DNA from: Pseudalkalibacillus hwajinpoensis
GTDB lineage: Bacteria; Bacillota; Bacilli; Bacillales; Guptibacillaceae
DNA: 64,000 bases
Direction of reading: 5' to 3'
NCBI RefSeq assembly: GCF_039851965.1
Contig: NZ_CP156674.1
Location: 2,480,001 to 2,544,000 of the forward strand
Each line of letters starts with the position of its first letter. Positions within the stretch are counted from its first letter, which is position 1. The notes below the pieces were generated by a model that saw only the letters and a program-made list of their open reading frames with translations, was not told where the DNA came from and searched no databases. Positions 25,060-34,112 of this stretch are shown one piece after another. The position numbers and the translations under genes were made by a program.

Positions 25060-26529
25060 ATGCTTAATGTAAATCACGTAACGGGAGGGTATCCCGGCCA
25101 TGATGTGCTCGACAACATTTCATTTGACGTGAATAAAGGAGAGCTCCTCGGTATCGTTGGGCCGAACGGAAGCGGAAAGACGACCATTTTCAAAATGATC
25201 AGCGGCATCCTGAAGGCGAAGACGGGATCGATTTTGCTAAAAGAAAAGCCGATCAGCAGCTATTCGGCGAAACAACTGGCTAAAGTGCTCGCCGTCCTCC
25301 CGCAGCATGCTGAACAAGCCTTTCCTTATACGGTAAAAGAAACCGTCTCACTTGGCCGCTATGCACATCATACCGGCTGGTTCCAGATGTGGAGTGATCA
25401 GGACGAAGCGGTCGTTGAGCGCACGATGGAACAGACCGGAATCGCCGCCTTTCAAGATAGCTATGTGAACGAGCTATCCGGTGGTGAGCGTCAGCGCGTT
25501 TTCCTTGCTCAGGCACTGGCCCAGGAACCGGAAATACTGCTCCTGGATGAACCAACGAACCATCTCGATCTCTCCTATCAAAAAGAACTGCTCGATTTAC
25601 TAAGAAAATGGACGCGCGAACAGGGGCTAACGGTCATTTCGATTTTCCATGACTTGAATCTTGCCGGCCTGTATTGCGATCGCCTGCTCCTGCTTGATGA
25701 CGGTCAAATCAACATGCACCATAAGCCAAACGACGTCCTGAACGAAGAGCGAATTCAATCGGTTTACCGCACAAACATCGAAAAACACCCGCATCCGACC
25801 GTACCAAAACCGCAAATGCTACTGTTACCAGAGAAGCAGGCGGAAGACATGAGTGATATCCAAATCGATGATCGTTATCTTGAGCGAACGGACGAAATGA
25901 TTACGCTCAAGAGCCCATTCCCGCTCCGTACAATGTCATCAGGCGTTGTAGGATCCGGAACTGGCTGGTACAACACGTTCGTCAATCGTCATGTTGATAA
26001 AAGCTACAATTGCACCGATCACCGCGCTGAAATGGCTGCTTATCTCAAGAACCATCACATCGACCCAACTGAAACTGTCGGCATGATGACGGCTGTTCGA
26101 CTCGAGGATGTTTCTTATCAACTGATCGAAGAAGGAGACGTGTCGGCTTTTATCGTTGTCACAGCAGGTGTTGGTAACGCCGTTGACGCATCACGAAGTG
26201 CGGATCACGTCTACCAGCCGCTTCCAGGCACGATCAACACCTGGATTTTCGTAAATGGAACGCTGACTGATGAAGCATTCATCCAGAGCATCATGACCGC
26301 AACGGAAGCGAAGGTCAAGGTGATGCATGACCAGCATGTTCCCGATTCCGTCACAGGGACTACGGCCACAGGTACTTCAACTGACAGCATCCTAATCGCC
26401 GCGACGCAAAGAGGAGAGCACCTCCCATACGCTGGTACGATCACGACATTAGGCAAGCTTGTTAGCAAGGGTGTTTACACGTGCACGACTGAAGCGCTTT
26501 TAAAATACAGAGCTAGAGTTTCCGTATGA
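25060..26529 (+). CDS. Fusion of BtuD-type ABC ATPase with CbiZ adenosylcobinamide amidohydrolase
   Basis: 489 aa. Residues 1-~255 are an ABC ATPase: Walker A GPNGSGKTT, signature LSGGERQR, Walker B ILLLDEPTNHLDLS. Residues ~285-489 are a CbiZ domain (VGSGTGWYNTFVNRHVDKSY, VVTAGVGNAVDASRSADH, TDSILIAATQRG). CbiZ removes the aminopropanol (or pseudo-nucleotide) arm from incomplete or foreign corrinoids, giving cobyric acid that can be rebuilt. Fusing uptake ATPase and remodelling enzyme couples import to conversion. Similar fusions occur in other bacilli. It overlaps cbiB by 4 bases. Confidence 0.93.
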   Translation: MLNVNHVTGGYPGHDVLDNISFDVNKGELLGIVGPNGSGKTTIFKMISGILKAKTGSILLKEKPISSYSAKQLAKVLAVLPQHAEQAFPYTVKETVSLGRYAHHTGWFQMWSDQDEAVVERTMEQTGIAAFQDSYVNELSGGERQRVFLAQALAQEPEILLLDEPTNHLDLSYQKELLDLLRKWTREQGLTVISIFHDLNLAGLYCDRLLLLDDGQINMHHKPNDVLNEERIQSVYRTNIEKHPHPTVPKPQMLLLPEKQAEDMSDIQIDDRYLERTDEMITLKSPFPLRTMSSGVVGSGTGWYNTFVNRHVDKSYNCTDHRAEMAAYLKNHHIDPTETVGMMTAVRLEDVSYQLIEEGDVSAFIVVTAGVGNAVDASRSADHVYQPLPGTINTWIFVNGTLTDEAFIQSIMTATEAKVKVMHDQHVPDSVTGTTATGTSTDSILIAATQRGEHLPYAGTITTLGKLVSKGVYTCTTEALLKYRARVSV

Positions 26530-27488
26530 TCATCAATCACCTGATCGCCATGACCATCGCTTTCTGTCTCGATCTTCTCATCGGCGATCCGCCGAAATGG
26601 CCACATCCGGTTAAATGGATCGGGTCGCTCATTGGCTTTTTTGAAAAACGGTGGAATCACGGAAAGTATCGCAGATTAAAAGGAGCAGCCATGACGCTTA
26701 CCATCCTTGTGATTGTCATGATGACAACCGGTATTACAGTCTACCTCGCCTACAGCATTCATCCAATTGCCGGCATCATCTGGGAAGCCATCCTGATCGC
26801 CACCGCCATTGCTCAGAAAAGCCTGCGGACAGCTGCTCTAGAGGTGTACCGGCCATTGCGAAAAGGTGACATGAGTGAAGCGCGACTTAAACTTTCGTAT
26901 ATCGTCGGTCGTGACACCGAGCATCTCGGAGAAAGTGAGATTGTGAGAGGAACGGTCGAAACCGTCGCCGAAAATACGAGCGATGGCATCACCGCGCCGC
27001 TTTTCTGGGCGTTGATTGGCGGAAGCACAGGGGCAATGATGTATCGTGCGATCAATACTTGCGACTCGATGGTCGGTTATCGTAACGAAACATACGAAGC
27101 TTATGGATGGGCATCCGCAAAACTAGATGACCTGGTCAACTGGATTCCAGCACGACTGACAGGGTTAGCAATGATGCTAACCAGAAAGCCTGAACACACA
27201 GCAAAACACCCCTGGCACATCCTTTTTCGAGATGCAAGGCAGCACCCTAGCCCGAATAGCGGCTGGGGCGAAGCGGCAACAGCATCGTTACTCGGCATCC
27301 AGCTTGGAGGAACGAACACGTACAAAGGCGTGGTTTCCAATCGTGCACGAATGGGTGATCCAACCAACACGCTCAGTGCCATACATATTCCGAAATCAAT
27401 CAGCATCATGAACCGCGCATCACTCATCTTTCTTATCACGCTCTGGATCGGAGGACTCATCCTTGACGCTACCATCACATGGCTCTAA
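26526..27488 (+). CDS. cbiB: Adenosylcobinamide-phosphate synthase
   Basis: 320 aa, membrane protein of the CbiB/CobD family: LDLLIGDPPKWPHPVKWIGS at the start, then SYIVGRDTEHLGESEIVRG, ETVAENTSDGITAPLFWALI, and MVGYRNETYEAYGWASAKLD. It attaches the aminopropanol linker to cobyric acid. Coupled by a 4-base overlap to the upstream fusion gene and overlapping the following cobD by 26 bases. Confidence 0.95.
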   Translation: MIINHLIAMTIAFCLDLLIGDPPKWPHPVKWIGSLIGFFEKRWNHGKYRRLKGAAMTLTILVIVMMTTGITVYLAYSIHPIAGIIWEAILIATAIAQKSLRTAALEVYRPLRKGDMSEARLKLSYIVGRDTEHLGESEIVRGTVETVAENTSDGITAPLFWALIGGSTGAMMYRAINTCDSMVGYRNETYEAYGWASAKLDDLVNWIPARLTGLAMMLTRKPEHTAKHPWHILFRDARQHPSPNSGWGEAATASLLGIQLGGTNTYKGVVSNRARMGDPTNTLSAIHIPKSISIMNRASLIFLITLWIGGLILDATITWL

Positions 27489-28524
27489 TCCACACTACTT
27501 ATACGAAGCTATGAACCTTACACAGCCCGAGACGGTCATCGATTTCAGCGCAAACCTGAACCCGCTCGGACCACCGCCAGCGCTTAAGCAAAAATGGCAG
27601 GAGGCCTATGAGCTCATTACAACCTATCCTGACCCACATGCGTCATCCTTAACTACGAAGCTAGCAAGTAAAGAAGGCGTACAGGAAAGCGAGCTTCTCA
27701 TCGGGAATGGAGGAGCGGAGCTGATCACGCTCGTTGGTCGTTTTCTAGCAGGGCAACGCATCTGTATCGTTCAGCCCGCGTTCTCAGAATACGAGATGGC
27801 GTGTAGGAGTGCCGGCTGCGAAATTGAATATCACACGCTGAAAGAAGGCGAGTGGCCGCTTGTGCCGGCGCGGTTAATCGATAAAATGCCTCATCTCGAC
27901 GCTATTTTTCTCTGCACGCCAAATAACCCGACCGGCGTTTCCTATGATCCAGCCGCGATTAGAACACTTTTAAAAGAATCAGAGAATCATAGCTGCTTCC
28001 TCATCATAGACGAGGCCTTTGCTGACTTTCTGTCAGACGCTTCATACGCACCCGAAATCGCGACATACCCGAAGCTCATTATCCTGCGTTCTTTAACGAA
28101 AATGTATGCGATACCAGGTTTACGTCTCGGCTACATGATTGCGAATCCTACCGTCATCAGCGCAATTAAAGCGTTACAACCACACTGGAGCGTAAATGCT
28201 CTAGCCTTACTAGCAGGGGAAGTTTGCCTGGAGCAAATACGACACGTTATCGCGAGCCGGAAGTTAATCGCACAGGAGCGGAATAAGCTCCATGCATTTT
28301 TAATAGAAAAGAACTACAGCTACTCAAACTCAAGCGTGAACTTTTACCTGATGAAGGACCCGAATCTCACCGATCAAACACCACTGCTACGTTATCTGAT
28401 GAGTGAAGGAATCGTTCCAAGACACACAGAGAACTTCCCTGGTTTGAACGGAAGGTGGCTTAGATTCGCGATCAGAACCCCTGACGAAAATAGACGATTA
28501 ATGGAGGTGCTGGCATGGCGCTAA
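27463..28524 (+). CDS. cobD: L-threonine-O-3-phosphate decarboxylase
   Basis: 353 aa from a TTG start inside the end of cbiB, with GGAGGA seven bases upstream; the conserved N-terminus PSHGSNPHYLYEA begins right after it, so the TTG is likely correct. Class I PLP aminotransferase fold: VIDFSANLNPLGPP, FLCTPNNPTGVSYD, and the PLP lysine in LRSLTKMYAIPGLRLGY. It makes (R)-1-amino-2-propanol phosphate, the linker used by CbiB. Confidence 0.92.
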   Translation: MTLPSHGSNPHYLYEAMNLTQPETVIDFSANLNPLGPPPALKQKWQEAYELITTYPDPHASSLTTKLASKEGVQESELLIGNGGAELITLVGRFLAGQRICIVQPAFSEYEMACRSAGCEIEYHTLKEGEWPLVPARLIDKMPHLDAIFLCTPNNPTGVSYDPAAIRTLLKESENHSCFLIIDEAFADFLSDASYAPEIATYPKLIILRSLTKMYAIPGLRLGYMIANPTVISAIKALQPHWSVNALALLAGEVCLEQIRHVIASRKLIAQERNKLHAFLIEKNYSYSNSSVNFYLMKDPNLTDQTPLLRYLMSEGIVPRHTENFPGLNGRWLRFAIRTPDENRRLMEVLAWR

Positions 28525-29078
28525 TCTTTATCACAGGCGGCGTAAGAAGCGGGAAAAGTAGCTTCGCTGAAAAGCGCGCGACAGAGCTTGCCGGGGCGCA
28601 TGGAAAGTCCCTGTCTTACATCGCCTGCGGGCAGCCGAGTGACCCAGAAATGATGTCAAGAATCGAGCATCACAAGCATCAGCGTGACGCGAACAGTGTT
28701 CCATGGGAAACAGTTGAAGCGCAGGTGGATATTGGGGCTACAGTTCCAAATATGAACTCCGATGCGATCGTCCTTCTGGATTGCTTAACAACTTTACTTT
28801 CCAATGAACTGTTTAGTGATGGAGATTGGTCAGAATCTTCATTTCAAAATAGAGTGAAAGAAACGATCCAGCACGATATCAGCAAGATTGAAAAAAATTG
28901 CAGCACGCTCATCATTGTCAGCAATGAGCTCGGCCATGAACCGTTAAAAAGTGAGCTAGTCCACGTCTACGCACGCCTGCTTGGCGAACTTCACCAGTGG
29001 ATCGTTAAGGATGCGGACGAAGCATATCTCGTTGAAGCAGGCATCCCGCTACGAAAGAAAGGGGAGGTGAGTGAATGA
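28515..29078 (+). CDS. cobU: Adenosylcobinamide kinase / adenosylcobinamide-phosphate guanylyltransferase
   Basis: 187 aa. P-loop GGVRSGKSSFAEKRA at residues ~7-21, SYIACGQPSDPEMMSRIEHH with the guanylylated-His region HKHQRD, VLLDCLTTLLSN, and VSNELGHEPLKSE near the C-terminus. It phosphorylates adenosylcobinamide and then forms AdoCbi-GDP. Overlaps cobD by 10 bases and cobQ by 4. Confidence 0.95.
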   Translation: MALIFITGGVRSGKSSFAEKRATELAGAHGKSLSYIACGQPSDPEMMSRIEHHKHQRDANSVPWETVEAQVDIGATVPNMNSDAIVLLDCLTTLLSNELFSDGDWSESSFQNRVKETIQHDISKIEKNCSTLIIVSNELGHEPLKSELVHVYARLLGELHQWIVKDADEAYLVEAGIPLRKKGEVSE

Positions 29079-30565
29079 ATGGCATCATGATTCAAGGCAC
29101 CGCCTCTGATGTTGGCAAAAGCTTGATCGTCACTGCGTTCTGTCGCCTGCTCGCGAATGAAGGCTATGCCGTCGCCCCGTTTAAATCCCAGAACATGTCC
29201 AACAATTCCTACGTCACGATCGAAGGAAAGGAAATCGGCAGAGCTCAAGGGGCACAGGCAGAAGCGGCCCGGACGGAAGCGAGTGTCTGGATGAATCCAA
29301 TCTTGCTGAAGCCGAGGTCTGATCAGCATGCTGAAGTTATTCAGTTCGGCACATCGTATCGCACCCTTTCAGGGAAGGATTACCGCGAATCCTTTTATCA
29401 AATGGGACTTGAAAGCATTCAGCTCGCGCTTGATCACCTGAACGACGCGTACGACGTGATCGTGATGGAAGGCGCCGGCAGCCCGGTTGAAGTGAACCTG
29501 AAGGCTCGCGAGCTTGTGAACATGAAGGTTGCAGAGATGGCCGATGTTCCCGTGCTTCTCGCTGCAGATATTGATCGTGGCGGGGTTTTCGCAAGCATTA
29601 TCGGCACGCTAGAACTGCTTGAACCGAATGAGCGCGCTCGTGTGAAGGGCATCCTCATCAATAAATTCCGCGGCGATCCGGAACTTTTCGAAGACGGGAT
29701 CACCTGGATTGAGGAGCGAACTGGCCTTCCGATCGTCGGTGTTCTGCCTTATGTCGAGCACCATGTTGAAGGAGAAGATTCCCTATCGATAGGTGATCGC
29801 TTTTCCACTAAAAATGGCACACTTGAGCTTGCCGTAATTCAACTTCCATTTCTATCAAACTATAGCGACATGGAACCGTTTAACGAGGAGGACGTCACGA
29901 TCCGCTGGGTCCAGCATGCCCGGGACATCGGTCAGCCGGATGCGATTATTATTCCGGGTACGAAAAGTACGATGAGCGACCTCGCCTGGCTAAAGGAGCG
30001 TGGATTTGCGACATATTTAAACGACTACGTCAAAGAAGGCGGTAGCGTTGTCGGCATTTGCGGCGGCTATCAGATGCTGACGGAACAGCTCTATGATGAA
30101 TTTGGCTCAGACACAGGTAAAGCCGGTGCTTTGGAAAAAGGAATCGGACTGATCCCAGCGAAAACTTCCTTCCATAAAGAGAAACAAACCACTCGAGTGA
30201 AAGGGACTCTTCATCCGGCAACGAATGCTTTATCTTCAATCGAAGGATATGAAATTCATCTTGGACAGACACGGTTCATCGACCCTGAGGACAAACCATT
30301 TCTTCAGTTACAGGACCGCCCGGAAGGCTATTACCGAGAAGACGGTCGTGTGATTGGAACGTATTTGCATCACCTGTTTCACAATGATGAATGGCGCACG
30401 ATCTGGCTTAATCGCCTTCGTTTCAAAAAGGGCCATTCACCACAAGAACAGGTGAATCAGAAGGACGTGAAGGATCAGACGTACGACGATCTCGCCAACC
30501 AGCTCAAGCCCCATCTGAAATGGGAGCTAATCAAAGACATTCTATTTCAGCGTGATCACGTATGA
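29075..30565 (+). CDS. cobQ: Adenosylcobyric acid synthase (glutamine-hydrolysing)
   Basis: 496 aa. N-terminal ATP-binding domain (IQGTASDVGKSLIVTAFCRL, APFKSQNMSNNSYV) and C-terminal triad glutaminase domain, with the Cys in VVGICGGYQML and the His in IGTYLHHLFHN. It amidates four carboxyls of adenosylcobyrinic acid a,c-diamide. The earlier corrin-ring enzymes are not in the window, so its substrate is either made elsewhere or salvaged. Confidence 0.95.
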   Translation: MNGIMIQGTASDVGKSLIVTAFCRLLANEGYAVAPFKSQNMSNNSYVTIEGKEIGRAQGAQAEAARTEASVWMNPILLKPRSDQHAEVIQFGTSYRTLSGKDYRESFYQMGLESIQLALDHLNDAYDVIVMEGAGSPVEVNLKARELVNMKVAEMADVPVLLAADIDRGGVFASIIGTLELLEPNERARVKGILINKFRGDPELFEDGITWIEERTGLPIVGVLPYVEHHVEGEDSLSIGDRFSTKNGTLELAVIQLPFLSNYSDMEPFNEEDVTIRWVQHARDIGQPDAIIIPGTKSTMSDLAWLKERGFATYLNDYVKEGGSVVGICGGYQMLTEQLYDEFGSDTGKAGALEKGIGLIPAKTSFHKEKQTTRVKGTLHPATNALSSIEGYEIHLGQTRFIDPEDKPFLQLQDRPEGYYREDGRVIGTYLHHLFHNDEWRTIWLNRLRFKKGHSPQEQVNQKDVKDQTYDDLANQLKPHLKWELIKDILFQRDHV

Positions 30566-31353
30566 GCTGGTGGCAGGGCTTTCTCATTAACCTGCAGTTC
30601 TTCACAATCATCCCGGTTCGCCGCGAAATCCCGATGGAACAGAAGCAGCTCAAGCGCTCGATTCAAACCTTTCCTGTTCTAGGGATACTTCAGGGAATCC
30701 TTTCTGCAGCGCTACTTTACGCGCTGATCGAATGGTCGCCATTTTCTACCTTAGCAGCCGCGTTTATTCTCTGGTTTTTCATGATTGCCCTAACAGGCGG
30801 CATCCATCTAGACGGCTGGATGGATGCGAGCGACGCGTTCTTTTCGTATCAGGATCTTGAAAAGCGGCTCGAGATCATGAAGGATCCGCGAACAGGCGCA
30901 TTTGGCGTCCTGTCTGTGATCGTGCTTCTCAGTGCGCGATTTCTTTTCATATATGAAATCGCCCACCAGGCTGGTGCAATTTCCTATGTATTGATCGCAA
31001 CCATCCCTTTCTTCAGTAAAAGTGTGATGGGCGCGTTTCTAGTCATGATCGCACCAGCAAAGGAAGAGGGGCTCGCTTTCTTTTTTCAAAAAGCGGTTCA
31101 GCGCTCGTGCTTATGGAGTTATCCTGTGTACTTCCTTTTAGCGGCTGGTGTGATGTTCGCCGTTTCAATCGAGACTCTTCTGTACTTTCTGGTGCTGACC
31201 GGCGTCACACTGCTGGTAGCGTGGCTAATGAAAAGAAAAATCACCACCTGGTTCAGAGGCATAACAGGAGATGTGCTTGGTGCAAGTGTTGAAGGAGTGG
31301 AGGTGTTCGTATGGATGACGCTGTGGTTATTGTATTATTTCGTCATGGGATAA
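30562..31353 (+). CDS. cobS: Cobalamin-5'-phosphate synthase
   Basis: 263 aa integral membrane protein. FFTIIPVRREIPMEQ near the N-terminus, LTGGIHLDGWMDASDAFFSY with the conserved Asp residues, and RTGAFGVLSVIVLLSARF. The C-terminal ITGDVLGASVEGVEVF is also typical. It joins AdoCbi-GDP to alpha-ribazole phosphate. A 4-base overlap with cobQ and 43-base overlap with the phosphatase gene show tight coupling. Confidence 0.94.
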   Translation: MSWWQGFLINLQFFTIIPVRREIPMEQKQLKRSIQTFPVLGILQGILSAALLYALIEWSPFSTLAAAFILWFFMIALTGGIHLDGWMDASDAFFSYQDLEKRLEIMKDPRTGAFGVLSVIVLLSARFLFIYEIAHQAGAISYVLIATIPFFSKSVMGAFLVMIAPAKEEGLAFFFQKAVQRSCLWSYPVYFLLAAGVMFAVSIETLLYFLVLTGVTLLVAWLMKRKITTWFRGITGDVLGASVEGVEVFVWMTLWLLYYFVMG

Positions 31354-31916
31354 CAGAGGACAACCGACGCAGGGCTTATATTGGTTGGACAGATGTGCCT
31401 GTTGGTGAGGAAGCTGAATTTGCGAGAGTGGATGAGTGTGATCTGATTTTCACAAGTGATCTACTCCGCTGTACACAAACAGCAGCACACCTTTTCCCTG
31501 ACCAAAGAAACGTTCCGCTGTCTCTTTTTCGCGAAATGCACTTTGGTGAGTGGGAAGGTAACACCTATTCAGAGCTTCAGCACGACGTTGCCTACCGCAA
31601 TTGGGTATCTGACCCTCTCAGCTATGCTCCACCTGGGGGAGAGGAATTTAAGGAATTTACGTCTCGGATCGATGAAGGATTTAAAGCAGTCGTTGAACAG
31701 GTGAATCGTGTTAATAGGAAAGCGGTCATCATTACACATGGCGGGGTTATACGATACCTGTTAACAAAATACGCTCCAACTCAAGCAGAGTTCTGGGAAT
31801 GGAAAATCCCACATGGTACAGGCATTGAGCTTGAATGGAATCTAGAAGACTTAAGGAGGAATGTACGATGCACTTCGTTACGGGAGGTGCCTATAATGGC
31901 AAAGCTAAATGGGTGA
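31311..31916 (+). CDS. cobC: Histidine phosphatase family, probable alpha-ribazole-5'-phosphate phosphatase
   Basis: 201 aa. Phosphohistidine motif LFRHGITEDNRRRAYIGWTD (RHG at ~11-13), FTSDLLRCTQTAAHLFP, REMHFGEWEGNTYSEL, and the second catalytic His in VIITHGGVIRYLL. Branch of the phosphoglycerate-mutase-like superfamily that contains CobC. In this place it would remove the 5'-phosphate from cobalamin phosphate or alpha-ribazole phosphate. Confidence 0.85.
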   Translation: MDDAVVIVLFRHGITEDNRRRAYIGWTDVPVGEEAEFARVDECDLIFTSDLLRCTQTAAHLFPDQRNVPLSLFREMHFGEWEGNTYSELQHDVAYRNWVSDPLSYAPPGGEEFKEFTSRIDEGFKAVVEQVNRVNRKAVIITHGGVIRYLLTKYAPTQAEFWEWKIPHGTGIELEWNLEDLRRNVRCTSLREVPIMAKLNG

Positions 31917-32302
31917 GATCGTTTTATGGCGTAACGGAGGATCACTTCTGGCAATCTGCCTACGATACGCCTAAGGTCCCCCTTGATGTTAGTCGTTTCT
32001 ATGGCAACGTGGTTGTGCTTGAAGGTGTCGAGCAATTGATTAAAGGGCTCACAGCGGATGTTGGCCTTGAGAAATGGAGAGCCATATGGGGTTCTTTATT
32101 AGGAATCTGGCAGTCATGGGAGAATGAGCGTCAGGATCGAACCGTTGTCATCATTGGCTCAGATATCACAAAAGGAATTGTTCCTCTGGAGAAGGAAGAC
32201 AGGGACTGGCGCGATGTCACAGGTTGGGCGTTTCAGGACCTGACTGCAGCGGCTGACCGAGTAGACGTGATCTGGTATGGACTGAATCAACAGCTAAAAT
32301 AA
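31868..32302 (+). CDS. Short CobU-like protein with an altered P-loop
   Basis: 144 aa from ATG 31868 (AAGGAGG upstream); overlaps cobC by 49 bases. The start HFVTGGAYNGKAKWVRSFYG aligns with the CobU P-loop region, but the Ser/Thr after Gly-Lys is Ala and the guanylylation His region is missing. The C-terminal part (VVIIGSDITKGIVPLEKEDR, then AAADRVDVIWYGLNQQL) resembles the CobU end. It is probably a degenerate CobU paralogue with a partner or regulatory role; catalytic ability is doubtful. Confidence 0.65.
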   Translation: MHFVTGGAYNGKAKWVRSFYGVTEDHFWQSAYDTPKVPLDVSRFYGNVVVLEGVEQLIKGLTADVGLEKWRAIWGSLLGIWQSWENERQDRTVVIIGSDITKGIVPLEKEDRDWRDVTGWAFQDLTAAADRVDVIWYGLNQQLK

Positions 32303-32314
32303 GGAGGAAATAGC

Positions 32315-32905
32315 ATGAGAATTTATACGCGAACAGGTGACGAAGGCAAGACGAGCATCATTGGTGGACGAGTGGACAAGGACGATGTGAGAGTGGAAGC
32401 GTACGGTACGGTCGATGAGGCGAATGGCTTTGTTGGTCAAGCGATCGTTGAGCTCAGCGAACTCGGTTCCGATCAATTTACCGACTTACTAGAAGACCTT
32501 GAGAAGATTCAGCATGAGCTGTTCGACTGTGGCGGCGACCTTGCGAACGTATCGCCGAAGCGTGAAATGAAGCTTGCAGAAGAATCAATCACTTACCTCG
32601 AAGGACGTATCGATGAATTTATTGAAGAAGCACCAGCATTAGAAAAATTTATCCTGCCAGGCGGAAGCAAGCCGTCCGCGACAATCCACATTGCTCGTAC
32701 AATCACACGTCGGGCTGAGCGTCACGTGGTAACCTTAGCGAAGGTAGCGGAAAACCTTCCTCCCGTCCCAATGAAGTATTTGAACCGCCTATCCGATTAT
32801 TTCTTCGCGCTCGCACGCGTCATTAACTTCCGCCTCAATGTTAAAGACGTGGAGTACGCAAGGAGTGCAAATGTGTTTCGAGGCGGAAAGCGTAAAGGAG
32901 AATAG
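32315..32905 (+). CDS. Cob(I)yrinic acid a,c-diamide adenosyltransferase, PduO type
   Basis: 196 aa. PduO/YvqK signature: MRIYTRTGDEGKTSIIGGRV with the ATP-binding TRTGDxG motif, VEAYGTVDEANGFVG, FILPGGSKPSATIHIARTIT and RRAERHVVTL, ending LNRLSDYFFALARVIN. It transfers the adenosyl group to Co(I) corrinoid. RBS AAGGAGG. Confidence 0.95.
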   Translation: MRIYTRTGDEGKTSIIGGRVDKDDVRVEAYGTVDEANGFVGQAIVELSELGSDQFTDLLEDLEKIQHELFDCGGDLANVSPKREMKLAEESITYLEGRIDEFIEEAPALEKFILPGGSKPSATIHIARTITRRAERHVVTLAKVAENLPPVPMKYLNRLSDYFFALARVINFRLNVKDVEYARSANVFRGGKRKGE

Positions 32906-32907
32906 AG

Positions 32908-33393
32908 ATGAGCGGAAAACGGGCAAGCATCCTTGCTATGTTCATTGCCTTAGCCGTCGTTGGTGCACTGATTAAAATTCCAGCCATTGTAGGGAGCGTT
33001 GCGCTTGATGCATTTCCAGCGCTCGTTGCGGCGGTTCTACTTGGAAGTCGGAGCGGGGCGTTAATCGCTGGCTTCGGGCACCTTTTATCGGCGTTGATCG
33101 TTGGCCTGCCACTCGGACCGCTTCATCTGCTGGTCGCTGCTGAAATGGCGACGCTTGTGTGGCTGTTTGCGACCCTTTATGAAGTGAATAAGCGAAAATG
33201 GGCAGTTGGAACGTTTTTCGTTGGAAATGCGTTTGCCGCGCCACTTCCGTTTTTGTTTATGCTTGGCACAGGATTCTATGTCGCGCTCGTTCCGGCACTC
33301 GTTGTCGGATCGGTTCTTAACCTGGGACTTGCGATCGTGTTGATCCCAAGGCTCTCCACGATTTTTGAAAAGAAAGGTCTGGCGAGTTCATGA
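32908..33393 (+). CDS. cblT: ECF-type transporter S component, probable alpha-ribazole importer CblT
   Basis: 161 aa, about five to six membrane helices (ASILAMFIALAVVGALIKIP, LDAFPALVAAVLLGSRSGAL, FLFMLGTGFYVALVPALVVG). Size and pattern fit ECF transporter substrate-binding subunits. It lies 2 bases after the adenosyltransferase and overlaps the next gene by 4 bases. In Listeria and Geobacillus a matching pair, CblT-CblS, imports and phosphorylates alpha-ribazole; this gene pair has the same layout. Assignment is by context and family. Confidence 0.75.
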   Translation: MSGKRASILAMFIALAVVGALIKIPAIVGSVALDAFPALVAAVLLGSRSGALIAGFGHLLSALIVGLPLGPLHLLVAAEMATLVWLFATLYEVNKRKWAVGTFFVGNAFAAPLPFLFMLGTGFYVALVPALVVGSVLNLGLAIVLIPRLSTIFEKKGLASS

Positions 33394-34112
33394 GAGATGG
33401 CAAAATCATTCCTCTTGGTGAAGAATACCTTGTGATCACAAGCGATAACAGTGGGGGAATTGGACGTAAAGAGAAAGATGTTGTTCCCGTTCCATATGAG
33501 ACCGTTTCTTACTTTGCTTTTCGAGTTGCTGTGATGGAGTGTATGGCACTAGGAGCAACACCGATCTCTGTGGTGATGCATAACTTCTGCGGGGACTCGG
33601 AGTGGAAGGCATTAGTGAGCGGAGTAGAGCGGGGTATACAGGAGCTAGGATTAAGTGAAATTTCGATTACAGGTAGTTCGGAAACGAATATGCCGTTGCT
33701 TCAGTCAGCGCTTGGGGTTGTTGTGATTGGGAAGATGAAAACGAACGAGCTGCCTGAGATTAGCTTGAGTGCTGGACTGGAGTTTGCGGTTATTGGTAAG
33801 CCGTTGGTTGGGGAGGAAGTCGTTATGAAGCCAACTGCTATCGCACCGCTGGAGTTATTCAGGTGGATTTGTGAACAGGAAGGGGTTCGAGCTGTTTTGC
33901 CAGTTGGATCGAAGGGAATTCTATATGAATTGAATCAACTGGTTACCAATGAAACCGTTGATGAGTCGATGGTGCAAGTTGATCTTGATATTTATAAATC
34001 TGGCGGGCCATCGACTTGTTTTATAATGGCCTATCAATCAACAGTAGAAGAGAAGCTCAGCTTAAAGATTGGACCTCACTTTCATCCTATAGGGGGTCAG
34101 ACCCCTGTCTGA
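33390..34112 (+). CDS. cblS: AIR-synthase-related kinase, probable alpha-ribazole kinase CblS
   Basis: 240 aa, PurM/ThiL-like fold: EEYLVITSDNSGGIGRKEKD, FAFRVAVMECMALGATPISV, and ITGSSETNMPLLQSALGVVV. The family phosphorylates alpha-ribazole to alpha-ribazole phosphate, replacing CobT when the base is salvaged. No CobT gene is visible in the cluster, which fits. The last residues (around GGQTPV) and the stop codon (34110-34112) lie in palindromic repeat copy 11, so the C-terminus has been rewritten by it. Confidence 0.8.
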   Translation: MRDGKIIPLGEEYLVITSDNSGGIGRKEKDVVPVPYETVSYFAFRVAVMECMALGATPISVVMHNFCGDSEWKALVSGVERGIQELGLSEISITGSSETNMPLLQSALGVVVIGKMKTNELPEISLSAGLEFAVIGKPLVGEEVVMKPTAIAPLELFRWICEQEGVRAVLPVGSKGILYELNQLVTNETVDESMVQVDLDIYKSGGPSTCFIMAYQSTVEEKLSLKIGPHFHPIGGQTPV

